Shown here: positions 53,920 through 64,000 of the stretch, piece by piece
How positions within the stretch are numbered: position 1 is the stretch's first letter
How the letters are laid out: each line of letters starts with the position of its first letter
Assembly: GCA_021292165.1 (NCBI GenBank)
Contig: CM037876.1
Span: forward strand, 104,742,324-104,806,323
Origin: Shinisaurus crocodilurus
Taxonomy: Eukaryota; Chordata; Lepidosauria; Squamata; Shinisauridae
Length of the DNA: 64,000 nucleotides
Reading direction: 5' to 3'
Program-made: the position numbers and the translations under genes
The notes under the pieces: generated by a model
Told to the model about the DNA's origin: nothing
The model's database searches: none
What the model saw: the letters and a program-made list of their open reading frames with translations, nothing else

Positions 53920-54005
53920 TCAATCACTGTCCCAAGGTCACCCAGTGACCTTCCTGGCTGAATGGGGATTTGAATGTGGGCCTCCCCGGTGTGATCCACA
54001 GCCTG
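53755..54005 (-). mobile_element. Sauria-type SINE, diverged, with (GATA)/(GA) microsatellite
   Basis: ACAACAGACCTGTGAGGCTA, CCCAAGGTCACCCAGTGACC and GGGGATTTGAATGTGGG mark the SINE body on the minus strand. A GATA/GA tract at 53878-53919 expanded inside it. Confidence 0.65.
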
Positions 54006-54614
54006 CAAAAATGGAGGGTACAAATCATGCATCACCCTTTGCAAATGAGATATGGAATGCAGGGAGTTTGATGGAGGGGCAGAGGGTGTGGTACCAATCC
54101 TGCATCCACATGTTCAGTATTATGCTCAACTGAACATCTTCAGGGCTTCTGAAAAACAGTGTTAGAGTCGAAGACACAAAGCAGTACAGCAAAACTAAAT
54201 TCTACTCGCTTTTTTAATGATGTTGTCAGAGCAAATATTTGGACTATCCCACCTCTTCTGAAGCCAACTAATTATCCACAGCTTTGTTTCTGTTTGTAAC
54301 CCAAGATGTATGCTATTAGTAAAGAGCAACAATTAAATGTGCTATCCACAAACAGCATGTGAACATGCAGATTATCTAGCTTTGTTCCCAGTATTCAAGT
54401 CCAGTTCAGACACAACAAAGCCATGTGAACTGGCAAGAGCATTTTGAATGGTCCACTATGACCACACAGTTGAAGCAAGGAAAAATAGTCCGCAAAGGTA
54501 AAGTAGAACTTCTTCCCAACGTTTCTCCTGAAAGTTCTCTGCAACTCTTGGGGAGTTACTGATCTATCATGGCTTGGTTTCAGAGGGGTTGAGGCCATTG
54601 ACCTCAACCCCTCT

Positions 54615-54822
54615 GGAGCCAGTGTGGTGTAGTGGTGAGAGTGTTGGACTGGGGTTCTAGTCCCCACTGAGCCATGAAACTCACTGGGTGACTTTGGGCC
54701 AGTCACTGACTCTCAGCCTAACCTACCTCACAGGGTTGTTGTGAGGATAAAATGGAGAGGAGGAGGAGGGTTCCTTGCAGGAAAAAAGGCAGGGTATAAA
54801 TATAATAAATAAATAAATAAAA
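54615..54822 (+). mobile_element. Sauria-type SINE, full 5' head
   Basis: Begins GAGCCAGTGTGGTGTAGTGG, followed by GGACTGGGGTTCTAGTCCCC (box B region), the body and a GGGTATAAATATAATAAATA end with A-rich repeats. Compared with 22733-22943 it lacks about 20 bases before TTCCTTGCAGG. Confidence 0.88.
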
Positions 54823-54829
54823 TTAATTA

Positions 54830-56180
54830 ACGGATCAGCTCAGCCACCACATGAATGTTGCTAGAGGCCATGCAGAACCTGAACTATTTTATGTACTATG
54901 GTACTGATTTTTGTGGCATGTTGCTCATAATCCCATACCTGACTGCCCACCCCTGAGATCATTATGAGATTTTTACTGACCAAGTAAGAGAAAATAATTA
55001 TTATAGCTTGACGGTTTTGTGATTTTGTACTCTGCACATTCTAATGAAATCAGTTCTGTTTGGTTGTTTTCTTTAAAATTTTCAGACTATGTTTAACCAA
55101 CCCACGACATCATGTGGAGAGTATGAGGCTTTCAGTGCTGTGGCCAAAAACCCTTCCTCAGTCAGGAGCAGCATTGCAGCTATAAGCTTCTTGGGAATAA
55201 AAGCCTACTCGCAAGTCAAGTCCTACTCATGAGTACGTAGGAAACAGGATATGAGTGTGGTTTGGAGAGCAGCCCATAGGAGGCAGAAGGAGGGTGAGGG
55301 CACCAGATTGAACTGCACAGCTAAGCAGACAAGAAAGCATTTCTTTCACAAAGTAAAGAAACTCTGCACATTTTCAGAAGCATGCAGTAAACACAATATA
55401 GGAGCCTTGCCATCATTCAATACTCTACCTTAAGACCTTTCCTGCCAGTGTTATTCCACTGGTTAACCTGCAAATACTAAACCCCCTCCAGGTCTTCTCT
55501 TCCATGTCATTATAATAACGAGGAAGAGACCTCCTGGCCCTGCGGCTGCAGCCCTATACCCTTACTGTCAACACATTGGAGTGGATGGAGGTCAGGTGTT
55601 ATCCCATCATGTGATGTATCACATGAAGGGGAGCGAGAGTCACCCCTCTGGCTCCGCCCTTGCCATAGCATCCCCATTGACTTTGCTCCCACAGTACACA
55701 TATTGTTGGAGGGTGTCTGTAGCAGGAAGTCAGCTCTATGCACATAGGCTCCCCCTGTGATGTAGAATTGTGCCCCCCAAAAATATGGACAGTGAGGGGG
55801 CAGAGCCAATGGGGGTGCTACATCAGGGGTGGGGCCAGCAGCTGTAACTCCACTCTTCACCCCACACAATGTTAGTCATGTGAGGGGATAACACCTAAAT
55901 AGGGCTCTAGTCTCCAAGTAAAGTTGATAACCATCTACTGGTATCCTTTCCGATGAGACCACAGAGGAAAATATGAATGCCATTTTTTACAGGAAATTGT
56001 GACAAGTTCAGAATGAACAGCCAATGCCCTTTTGACTCCGTTTCACTGATACTTAATGGGGGGGGGGAGGAAAAGGGGAGGCACTACAACATGGCAAATC
56101 TTACTTAATGGGTTTTCTGTGGTTAAAAAAAAAAGATGGAAGAACCTGTGGGGAAGCACAGGAAGGCTATGAGCAGAGCC
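54830..56180. other. unassigned DNA
   Basis: No gene seen. The 119-codon minus frame at 55510-55869 has no motif. A G-run lies at 56059-56069. Confidence 0.35.
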
Positions 56181-56342
56181 GGTGCTACCATTAGGCCAAC
56201 TAGGCAGCTGCCTAGGGCGCAGGGCTAAAGAGGGCGCCAGAAACGCCTTGAAAAAAAATACAGCGCTCTCAAGTGGGAAGGGGGGGCACTAAATATCTGA
56301 TCTAGCCTAGGGCACCAAACTGCCTTGCACCGGTCCTGGCTA
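56180..56342. mobile_element. miniature relative of the CpG-rich terminal-repeat element
   Basis: AGCCGGTGCTACCATTAGGC, TAGGCAGCTGCCTAGGGCGC and CTTGCACCGGTCCTGGCT are the same terminal words as at 56457-57216, in a shorter form of about 160 bp. Confidence 0.6.
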
Positions 56343-56595
56343 TGAGTAGAAGACGATGTCTGGCCTCCTCGTAAAATTCCGTGAATGAGGCAGAGTGATG
56401 GCACAATAAAAGCCTCCTCTAGAAACCCCCCGAGAGATGTTTGTAGATCAAGATGAATGCAGGACCGGTGCAGGGCAGTTTGGCGCCCTAGGCGAAATAA
56501 AATTTGCGCTCCCCCTCTCGTGCCGTGGGGGGGGCCTCCGGAGCAAAGCAGCCCTGCTCTGCACCACCACCCCGCGCCGCCGCTGCCTGCCAGCC

Positions 56596-56624
56596 GCCAC
56601 CACCACCACCACCACCACCACCAC
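56596..56624 (+). repeat. (CCA)n trinucleotide repeat
   Basis: About ten CAC/CCA units in the CpG-rich element. Confidence 0.9.
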
Positions 56625-56893
56625 CTACCTACCTTCCCCCCGCCCTGGCTGCCGCCGCCTCCGAGGAGGAAGTGACGCGACGGGACCCCCGCGCTCTGTT
56701 TTTTGCCGGGGAAACCAGGGCAACAGGGCTGTTTAAGCCCTGTTGCCCTGGTTCCTCCCGCCAAAACAACGCGGGTGGGGCTCCGGAAGCGATGCGGAGA
56801 AGGCGGGGGGAGGCGCAGGGGGAGGGGGGAGGCACAGCGGCGGCGGCGGCAGGCGGGGGAGTCGCGGCGGCGGGCAGGGAGGCGTGGTGGCCA

Positions 56894-57037
56894 GTGCTTT
56901 TTTTCTGGAGAAAAGGGTACCGGAACTCTTGGATTACATTTCCTCGGGAGTAGATGGCGATTAAATTGTAATGTAATTAATAGAAGAAAAGGTGCTGGAA
57001 CTCAGTTCCGGTGAGTTCCACCAGAAAAAAAGCCCTG
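56894..57037. mobile_element. hAT miniature element nested in the CpG-rich element
   Basis: Left CAGTGCTTTTTTTCTGGAG, right TTCCACCAGAAAAAAAGCC with CTG, flanked by GTGGTGGC and GTGGCGGC (8 bases, one difference). The AT-rich interior contrasts with the GC-rich host. Confidence 0.75.
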
Positions 57038-57571
57038 GTGGCGGCGGCGGGCGGGGAGGCGCAGCGGCGGGGGAGGCGCGGCGGCGGTGGCTTTGGCGGG
57101 AGGGCGGGCGGGTGGCACGGCGGCGGCAACGAAGAGGAGCGCAGCGTTTCTGCGCCCTCTTCAGCCACGCGCCCTAGGCAACCGCCTAGTTTGCCTAGCG
57201 GTAGCGCCAGCCCTGGATGAATGGCGTAGTGGAAGGGGAACATGGGGGAGCACAGCTCTGGGACTTTTTCCAGTGACAACCTCATCTGCCAGAGCACCAA
57301 GGTAATTGATGGACGCTCCTTGCTCTGGCAAGTGAATGAGGTGATAATGAGGTATAAAAAGCTAGTTCCGTATGTATAGACTTTTTCTGACAAGTGCTAC
57401 AAAACAATCTCATGGAGAACACCAACCTGTAAAAAAAAAAAAAGTCAAAACCATCTTCCCATAGGTAACTAACTTTGTGCACTTTGTCTTCCAGTAGCAC
57501 AAGAGTACCCGGATGGCCACTGTGCTGTTTCGCTGTTGCACTGACACTGAGTGTGAAAGCAGGGCATTATG

Positions 57572-57965
57572 CTAGGGTGGCCATGTGTCCTCTTTTACAG
57601 AGGACAGTCCTCTATTTGAAGGGCTGCCAAGCCTGCCAGAAGATTGTCCTCTATTCTGAAGGCATCCTCTATCTGAAGGGTTGTCCGGTCCAAGTCTGGT
57701 TTAAAGATAAACACCCATCTGAAGAAAGAGCTGGGCCTTGAAGTTGCCCATCAGCACCACCTGGACATCAGACTGAGCAAGGCACTCAGGTCACCTGGTC
57801 ACAGTCTTCCACACTATGGTGAGATGTACTGCATCTCTATTTAATACTTCTTAAAGTTGCAGCAATGCATATAAATTAGCATATGCAAATTTTAAGCAAA
57901 CTGGTATCCTCTCTTTTTGGTGCTACATTTCCTTTTTGGGAGCAATTCATAAGTGACCACCCTAG
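57572..57965. mobile_element. DNA transposon relic with CTAGGGTGG ends
   Basis: Ends CTAGGGTGGCCATGTGTCCT and AAGTGACCACCCTAG are inverted. Interior words TCCTCTATTTGAAGGG and TCCTCTATCTGAAGGG recur. About 394 bp, non-autonomous, no coding region. hAT membership is a guess. Confidence 0.6.
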
Positions 57966-58082
57966 GATGGCCTCATCTATGCCACTCACTCTGTGTGCTT
58001 GCCTTAGCTACAGGATCAACAGGCCATGAAAACTGAGTAAAAATTGCAAGCCAAAATAACATCAAATCTAGAACTGATCTGA

Positions 58083-58217
58083 AATTACTTAGCAAGCCTG
58101 GTTATTACTTGGATGGGAGACCCCTCCTCTAGTTTCCTGCATTGAGCAGGGGGTTGGACTCAATGGCCTTGTAGGCCCCTTCCAACTCTATGGTCCTATG
58201 AATCTATGAAATCTTTT
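58083..58217 (+). mobile_element. 5S rRNA-headed SINE with CR1 tail, 5'-truncated copy
   Basis: Starts within the head (AGCAAGCCTGGTTATTACTT), then TTGGATGGGAGACCCC, the CR1 tail with GCAGGGGGTTGGACTC, and ATGAATCTATGAAATC. Confidence 0.85.
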
Positions 58218-59350
58218 TCATGTTGAAAAGTGCCTTCCATTGTGGCGGCTTTTCGCAAGTGCTTTGAGCGCATTCCCACTGTTTCTTTTGGGTGCCATGG
58301 CATCCTTCTTCTTTGCTCTCACTGTCTGCAGCCTCATTTGCCCACACTACTGTAGTAGCATCCGGAAGGAGGAGGAGCCAAGGGAACAAGAGACTCATGA
58401 ACAGCATCAAAACTACACAAGTGTTTGGTGAGGCAAGCATCCCCCCCCCCCCGGCATTCTGTTTGACTGTGTTGAATGCACTATTTCCAAAGAGAATTTC
58501 AAAATTAGCTAACATCTGGTGCAGCACTAATCAAAACCAATAAAATAACTTCAGCAGCAGCTGCTTCTTAGCAACAATACAGAAATAGAAGAACAGCAAG
58601 CAATCTGAACCTTCCTTGAGCTGCGGGAAGGACTGCGTTCTTCATTCCCTCTCCCCAGTGTTTCTTTCACTGACCTGTGTTCTCAGGGCCAATGTGCCGA
58701 AGAATCACAAGTGACCGTGGTTAGACTAGTTTTGCAAAATGTGAGAAATTGCTCTGGAAGGAAAATTAGGAGCAGTTGCCTACTTCATTTCATACCTAAT
58801 CACACACACATCCTGGATTTCTTGAAGGAAAATGTCAGCATGTCACTTTGGAGCAATTCAGGGCTAGTCTATACATACAGCAGATCACATGCTAAATCTG
58901 TTCCTAGACTATCCCGCATCTGACCACAGGTGAATAGGTGTGGCTTCATGGGCGTCCACAGGGATTTTTCCGGGGGTATATGCAAAGGTGCAGCACACAG
59001 CAGTTTGTGGTTGTAATTCACAACACACCCGTGCACTTTCCATCTGTGTGTACTTTGTTACTTAGCATCACATTCCATGACAAAGGCCTACACAGACAAG
59101 AGGAAGATCCTGGGACTTGAACAGCACTAATGCAGAAGAGTGTTATATTCAAGAAGCATCATGAATTCCAACAAAACTAAATTTGAAGTGAGGGATTAAA
59201 AACACGCACACCTAGGAACAAGAGAAAAATTAAGACAGCTGTCTTAATATATATCATACTGGATATTTTATGGCATCACCACCCTTATCAAAACATTGAC
59301 AAGTTCACATGATTTGCCCGGAATGATTTCCTTTATCTTGGAAACATTGG
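58218..59350. other. unassigned DNA
   Basis: A 63-codon plus frame (58240-58431, TTG start) is hydrophobic then acidic, but a minus frame overlaps it and no ATG or splice context supports it. A C-run lies at 58441-58452. No other feature. Confidence 0.35.
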
Positions 59351-59356
59351 TGAACA

Positions 59357-59497
59357 GCCTTCTCCAACCTGGTGCCCTCCAGACATTTTGGACTACAACT
59401 CCCAGCATTACTGACCATTGGCCATGCTGGCTGGGGCTGATGGGAGTAGAAGTCAAAAACATCTGGAGGACACCAGGTTGGGGAAGGCAGCTCTAGA
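59357..59497. mobile_element. hAT miniature element (family B)
   Basis: Ends CAGCCTTCTCCAACCTGGTG and CACCAGGTTGGGGAAGGCAG, core TACAACTCCCAGCATTACTG. Good terminal inversion. Confidence 0.75.
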
Positions 59498-60057
59498 AAG
59501 CAGCAGTGGTTTGTAGGGAGTGTATTTAGCAACGGGAGGAGAAATGGGCATGATTGATCAGGGTTTAGGGTTCTAGAGAGGAGCCTGGGCTACTCGCTTT
59601 ACTTTTCACATGGTTCTCAGCCAATTTTTACACCAGCTAGTAACAATACAAGTTTTGTATGGCTTGAATTTTAATACTGCAGCAATGTTTCAGTTGCTAC
59701 TCTTAACATCTGTCTTTCTCTCTCCCCCTCTCTCTATAAGCATTCAAACATGTGATTTTGCACCTGTAGTCCAAAATAGTATAGCCCAGCAACACTACTG
59801 CAAGATCTGTTGTTTGTGTAGAAAAGGTCTTTTAATGAGATATAAAAGTATTTGGTCAGTTCTAATGCCAATGCTAAGGGAAGGGGGAAAAGTCATGCTT
59901 GGACATTCTAATAATAATATTTAGTATATATATGGCTGGATCCAGGCTGTTAGCTGCACTTCGTATCAACGGAAAGCATCATTTTGGCAATGTGTTTCAT
60001 TGGCAATGCAGCCTGTACAACTGCTGTTAAATTTCGGCAAACACTTCCCAGTAGGTC

Positions 60058-60092
<35 letters not shown>

Positions 60093-60576
60093 GTTTCTGA
60101 TTAAAGAAAGCACTCGGACAACTGCTGGCTGGCATTACTAGAAGATGTAATACAACCTCCAATTGGGATGTACACTTCAGTAGTTCTAAAGGGCTTACAA
60201 AAATGATAGAAAACGGCTAATAATAGAATCTAAGCAAGATGCAGTTCATTCACTGACTGTATTTATATTTATATAAGTGACAGAATGATCTGTTTCATCA
60301 TTCACCTTATCAGACATCTACACCCAATAGCAAGAAAATGAACATCTGCTATAAAGCGATGATCACGATCCCATGACTGCAGTGGCCACACATCAAGCCA
60401 AGCACAGGTCACCCTAGTGCACACTACAGTACATATTCAGCTCCATGCTGTGAATGTTTGGCAACATGAACTGTGGAATCCTGCATCACTTGGAATTGCA
60501 GCAAGTAGCCTATTACAAAGCATAAAGTATTGTGAATTCTTTGTATTTGGTGTCTTAGCTCCTTTGCAAGAAGTAC
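59498..60576. other. unassigned DNA with (GT)n at 60059-60088
   Basis: The GT run is about 15 units. The 104-codon frame at 59610-59924 has no recognisable motif. No gene seen. Confidence 0.4.
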
Positions 60577-60829
60577 AGTCATGCCTTGGGTTGAGAGCAT
60601 AATTCGGTCCGGAAATGTGCTTGTAATCCAAAACACTCTTATATCAAAATGAAATCCCCCCCAAAAAAATTTGTACAGAGATTTATAATTTAAGCCATAC
60701 TACAGTACTTGTATTGCAAGACGTCGCTTGTATATCAAGTAAAAAAAAATTAAATAAATATTTTAAAATTTGCTTGTCTTGCAAAACGCTCTCAAACCAA
60801 GTTACTTGCAATCCAAGGTACTACTGTAA
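60577..60829 (-). mobile_element. mariner-like miniature element, copy 3
   Basis: Reverse orientation relative to 47729-47973: starts ACAGTCATGCCTTGGGTTG and ends CAATCCAAGGTACTACTGTA. Interior agreement includes GACGTCGCTTGTATATCAAG. Confidence 0.8.
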
Positions 60830-62110
60830 TTGTGACTCCATTCCATGTCTGTGGAGTAAATTCCTTGACATGTAAGTGTGGAAGATCCACCTCAAATGGT
60901 ATTCTAGCCATTTTTAACACTTGTCCAGCTTCTTTGGTTAATTGGAACAAAGAAAGGTAAAAATGGATACGTTATACATACTTTTGAAAACAAAATCCTG
61001 TATAATTTGGTTTAACATCACGATTCACGTACAATAGTTGAAAGGTGCATTTTGTAATGTTACTTCCTATCTGCATTCACTAGGTGTGTGATCATTTGGA
61101 GCATGGGCACTTTTATACCAGCAATTTGGGGTGAGGAAACAAAACTGCACAAGCCTAAATACAGGAAGTCTAATATGTTTAAAATAAAGTTGTTTAAGGA
61201 GCACTCCTATGGCCCCTAGACAGCATCCCAGGCCAGGGTCCATAGGATGCAGTGGATCTCCCCCTCTCTGAAGCTGAAGACAGAGTTCTGACCTCGGAGG
61301 AGGTCTGACTATGGATCACCCCGCCCCCTCCAAGCCACGGTGGAAACCTCCATGGTGGCTCCCCCTCCTGAGGTCAGAATTCCAACCTCATGAAAGGGGA
61401 TGATGAACGGGTATGGCAGGGGCATACCAGTGTGTGAGGAGGGCGAGGCTATGGATCCAGTGGATCCAACAGCCTCTCAGCCCACGACCATACCCACCAG
61501 CAGGGAGGGGAAGTTTTCAGGAGGATGAAAAGGCAAAAATGCCTCCACCACTCCTCCTGGCCTGTCGGCAAGAGGCCAACAGACCTTTGGATGGACTGGA
61601 GCCTCCAAGATTGGAGTGCTCCGTCATTTGGGCTGCTTACCCATACGACTGCACTGTTAGTTTATTTAAAATGATAATAAAATAAACATTTTAATGAAAT
61701 TAAAGAAATAAATGCCAAGCACTTGTCAATCGTTGGGTAGAACAGTGGAATCTCGGAGCAGGTTTGCTTCCCAGGTCTCACTTGAATATGAAACCTGGAG
61801 GGATAGCTGTGCAACACTGTGTAATCTTCACGGATGGTTTAAACCAGGGGTGATTGCAGGGTCTACTAACTTTTTTACTTAGAACCCCAAGACCCACCAA
61901 CTAGAGCCAGGTGTAAAAAGACTGACGCTTGGAATCAAAGAATTCTGAGCCGAGGAATTTGAGTATCAGAACTGAACGGACCTCACAGTTCTTCCAGACA
62001 AAGCCACACTCCAAGCTTCCTTTATTTCAGCACTATAATTTGGGGGGGGGGGGGAGACCAGGGGAGTCATTTTGTTGTTGATAGTTGGGAGTCAGAAACC
62101 CTTGGCGATC
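60830..62110. other. unassigned DNA
   Basis: A moderately GC-rich part (61200-61630) holds the open frame 61413-61685, with no domain. A G-run lies at 62041-62054. No gene seen. Confidence 0.35.
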
Positions 62111-62111
62111 G

Positions 62112-62325
62112 AGGGGCTGGTTACAATGTCTGGGACTGTTTTGTTTAGAGAAAAGGCGAGTAAAGGGGAGACCTCAAACTAGAGGAAAATCCTCTGGCAG
62201 CCTCAGGTCAGTCATTAACTCTCAGCCTAACTAACCTCAAAGGTCTGTTGTGAGGATGAAATGGGGAAGGGAAAACCATGTGTGCCTGAAGCTCCTGAAA
62301 GGAAAGGTGGAATATAAATGTAATA
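62112..62325 (+). mobile_element. CR1-superfamily LINE scrap followed by a diverged Sauria SINE
   Basis: GGGCTGGTTACAATGTCTGG and TTTAGAGAAAAGGCGAGT (62112-62170) match the minus-strand LINE at 22655-22710. After a break, CATTAACTCTCAGCCTAAC, TGTTGTGAGGATGAAATGG and GGTGGAATATAAATGTAATA (62195-62325) are a Sauria SINE without its head. Confidence 0.65.
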
Positions 62326-62329
62326 AACA

Positions 62330-63365
62330 TACAAACAGGGTTACCGCCTCACCTGAACAGGTACTCTTAGTACATAGGGATCAGATCAGTAGCCTGGGTG
62401 GGTGAAGTGATGTGCTGGGATGCTAACAGAGGTGAGCGCCTGGGTTAAAGGAGATGCCAGGGGCTTTCACACGATATGGGTTCTTTTTTGCTTTTCCAGA
62501 ATCATGTTTAAATTGGACCTTAGTGAGCAGTTGGATAGAATAAAGCAAAGCGGATAAAGACTTAATTCAAAGGAAAACAAAGCTGAGCGTTCAGAAAAGT
62601 GCTTGGAATATCTCTGCAAGAGTCTGTCCCCCCCACAGGCTTTGTCATGTCTATGACCCTGGGTATATTTGGAACTATATTTCAAAACAATTGATTATAC
62701 CTTTTAATCACAATGTAGAATTCCATGTTCCACCACCAGCGATACTTAAGAAGTGGTTTTTCATAGGCCTCAGGGGTTGCTCTTTCAAATCCCACCAATG
62801 GATGAATGGTCATTTCTGGTAACTTAATCACCGGCCACCGCTAGCACTTGTACTATGTATATGTAGTTGCTCAGTAATGAGAGAAAGGTACTCTGTACTT
62901 GCTCAGAAGTACTTTCCTAATTAGAGATGGGGGAGAATTTTGTTTGGTTCATATTTTAATACAAGCTGACCTAATTCACACTTCCCAAAATAATAAATGA
63001 TCTGGAACACAGTTTTCACACGTCCCCGAATTTTGCGATGCAGTTCTCCAATTTAAAAAAAGAAATGCATACAAAAAAGTATGCACTAGGGAAAATGAAC
63101 ACAAAAATGCATACATTCAGAGAAAAGCATACAAAAATGCATATGAATTTTCATGCAGATTTTTTAACCAAAATATTTGCAAAGTGATATGGAAATAGGA
63201 TGGAACAAACTTGTGCTTCAAATAGTTCAAATATTGGAGAAAATAAAACAGACAGATTTGTCGGTTCCTGTTTGTGATATATTGCTCCTCATCTGTTTCT
63301 TTAAAGCACATATGGGCAACCTGTGACCATGGGCGTTCCTGTCTCTGTGCAGCCCTCAGAGCCAC
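62330..63365. other. unassigned DNA; AAAATGCATA-rich stretch at 63045-63150
   Basis: Irregular repeats of AAAAATGCATA occur on both strands around 63050-63150. No gene. The other open frames are short. Confidence 0.4.
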
Positions 63366-63635
63366 AGTGACTGGGTTTGCACGACATGCTAACACACCGT
63401 GTCATGTGAACCTGTGATGGGTTAGCGTGTCATTCGAACCTGTGATGGCTGGGTTTGACAGGGTGGCTTAAGTTTGGGTTATAAGCTACCCTGAAAACCC
63501 ATGGCTTGTTGTTGGAGTTGTTTCACCCACGATGGGTTCTTGTGTCATCCAAACCTGGACAACGCGATCCATTCTGAGTCAAGCCCAACAACTAGCGAGC
63601 CACTCAGCAAGAGCAGCAAAAACCCTTGCCACTCC
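63366..63635. repeat. GGGTTTGCACGACA-type palindromic repeat
   Basis: CTGGGTTTGCACGACATGC, CCTGTGATGGGTTAGCGTG and CACGATGGGTTCTTGTGTC correspond to 36527-36720, including a shared right part (AGCAAGAGCAGCAAAAACCC against AGAGTGGTAAAAAACCC). Unclassified. Confidence 0.55.
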
Positions 63636-64000
63636 CACTAAGTGGCTAGTGGGAAGCTGCCACTGCAAGCCACCCCCAAAGTGCCAATTGGCACTTGGGG
63701 GTGACTGGCAAAGAGTTCTCCCACTTCCTGCCACTGCTGCAAGCAGTTTTTGGCTCACCACAGCTTGATTGTCACTTAATTATTATTATTATTATTATTT
63801 AGATCACTAAAGCTGCTTGTCAAGCCGGCTTTCACGATCCCAGTTCACCCATCCCTCAGCCATCCCTCCAGGGCTCACCAGCGGTACCTAAAGAAAATTA
63901 GGTTTTTATTTTTTTACCCATTTTTTTTACCCAAATTAACTTTTTCAAATTTTTGTGATTTTTAATTTTTATTGTCACCCATGCACAACTGTGGGCGATC
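63636..64000. other. window right end, AT-rich
   Basis: A short fold-back GCCAATTGGCAC lies near 63684 and a (TTA)n run at 63778-63800. T-rich sequence follows. No gene seen. Confidence 0.4.

Larger units (their letters stand above)
56457..57216. mobile_element. CpG-rich terminal-inverted-repeat element
   Basis: Left end AGGACCGGTGCAGGGCAGTT with GGCGCCCTAGGC, right end GCGCCCTAGGCAACCGCC to AGCGCCAGCCCTGG, inverted. The interior is extremely GC-rich with many CpG, plus (CCA)n at 56596-56624 and repeated GGGGGAGGCGCGGCGG words. The long overlapping frames (for example 56225-56764 minus, 56504-56953 plus) are composition artefacts. A hAT element is nested at 56894-57037. Confidence 0.65.

Noticed and set aside
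56225..56953. Long frames of 149-179 codons in the CpG-rich element
   Set aside because: They occur on both strands at once and consist of Gly/Ala/Pro/Arg runs and poly-His or poly-Trp from (CCA)n. This reflects GC composition, not a gene.
58240..58431. 63-codon frame resembling a small membrane protein
   Set aside because: It has no ATG, overlaps an equally long minus frame, and has no splice or conservation evidence.

Overview
The window looks like nuclear DNA from a squamate reptile, most likely a lizard. It is AT-leaning, has almost no long host reading frames, and is packed with interspersed repeats in combinations typical of lizards and snakes: tRNA-headed Sauria-type SINEs, CR1-superfamily and L2-like LINEs, Penelope-like elements, and hAT and mariner-like miniature elements. 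No prokaryotic operon, CRISPR array or complete ribosomal or tRNA gene was seen.

The only confidently recognised host gene part is at the left edge. It is the first coding exon of C1QTNF7 (CTRP7) on the minus strand (940-1185), with both splice sites, a signal peptide and the start of the collagen-like repeat. The rest of the gene lies left of position 1. Everything to the right is therefore upstream intron or intergenic DNA. A second, unidentified multi-exon candidate lies on the plus strand at 49617-52181. Several of its small exon-like blocks have good splice sites and compatible phases, but one is out of phase, so it may be a real gene or a decaying pseudogene.

Layout: 1-9 kb, C1QTNF7 exon, mariner-like and fold-back elements, old CR1, a 5S-headed SINE, a degenerate minisatellite and an L2 3' end. 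9-14 kb, a solo retroviral LTR with a 4-bp target duplication, a Sauria SINE, and a Penelope-like element interrupted by a 136-bp hAT miniature element. 16-19 kb, more hAT elements. 19.7-25.6 kb, a CR1-type LINE split by a younger non-LTR retrotransposon with an open 813-codon frame, a Sauria SINE, then decayed CR1 and two 5S/CR1 SINEs. 26.2-29.1 kb, a CR1 nested inside an older CR1 of opposite orientation. 31-39 kb, fold-back and hAT elements. 40.8-46.1 kb, a very recent 390-bp duplication embedded in a SINE remnant inside another element, a perfect 87-bp palindrome and a dispersed repeat shared with 14.8-15.7 kb. 47.7-54.9 kb, mariner-like element, L2 pieces with an exact 211-bp duplication, the candidate exons, a second copy of the zinc-finger retrotransposon, a second Penelope copy and a tRNA-Ala-like SINE. 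56.4-57.2 kb, a CpG-rich terminal-repeat element. 57.5-64 kb, further miniature elements and microsatellites.

The repeats interact. CR1 supplies the 3' tail, and probably the replication machinery, for the 5S-headed SINE. Several elements can be dated relative to each other by nesting. The most interesting items are the 5S-rRNA/CR1 chimeric SINE, the zinc-finger retrotransposon with an in-frame internal duplication, the unidentified exons and the recent duplication. All identifications are by eye from the sequence and from memory of family features; no database search was run.
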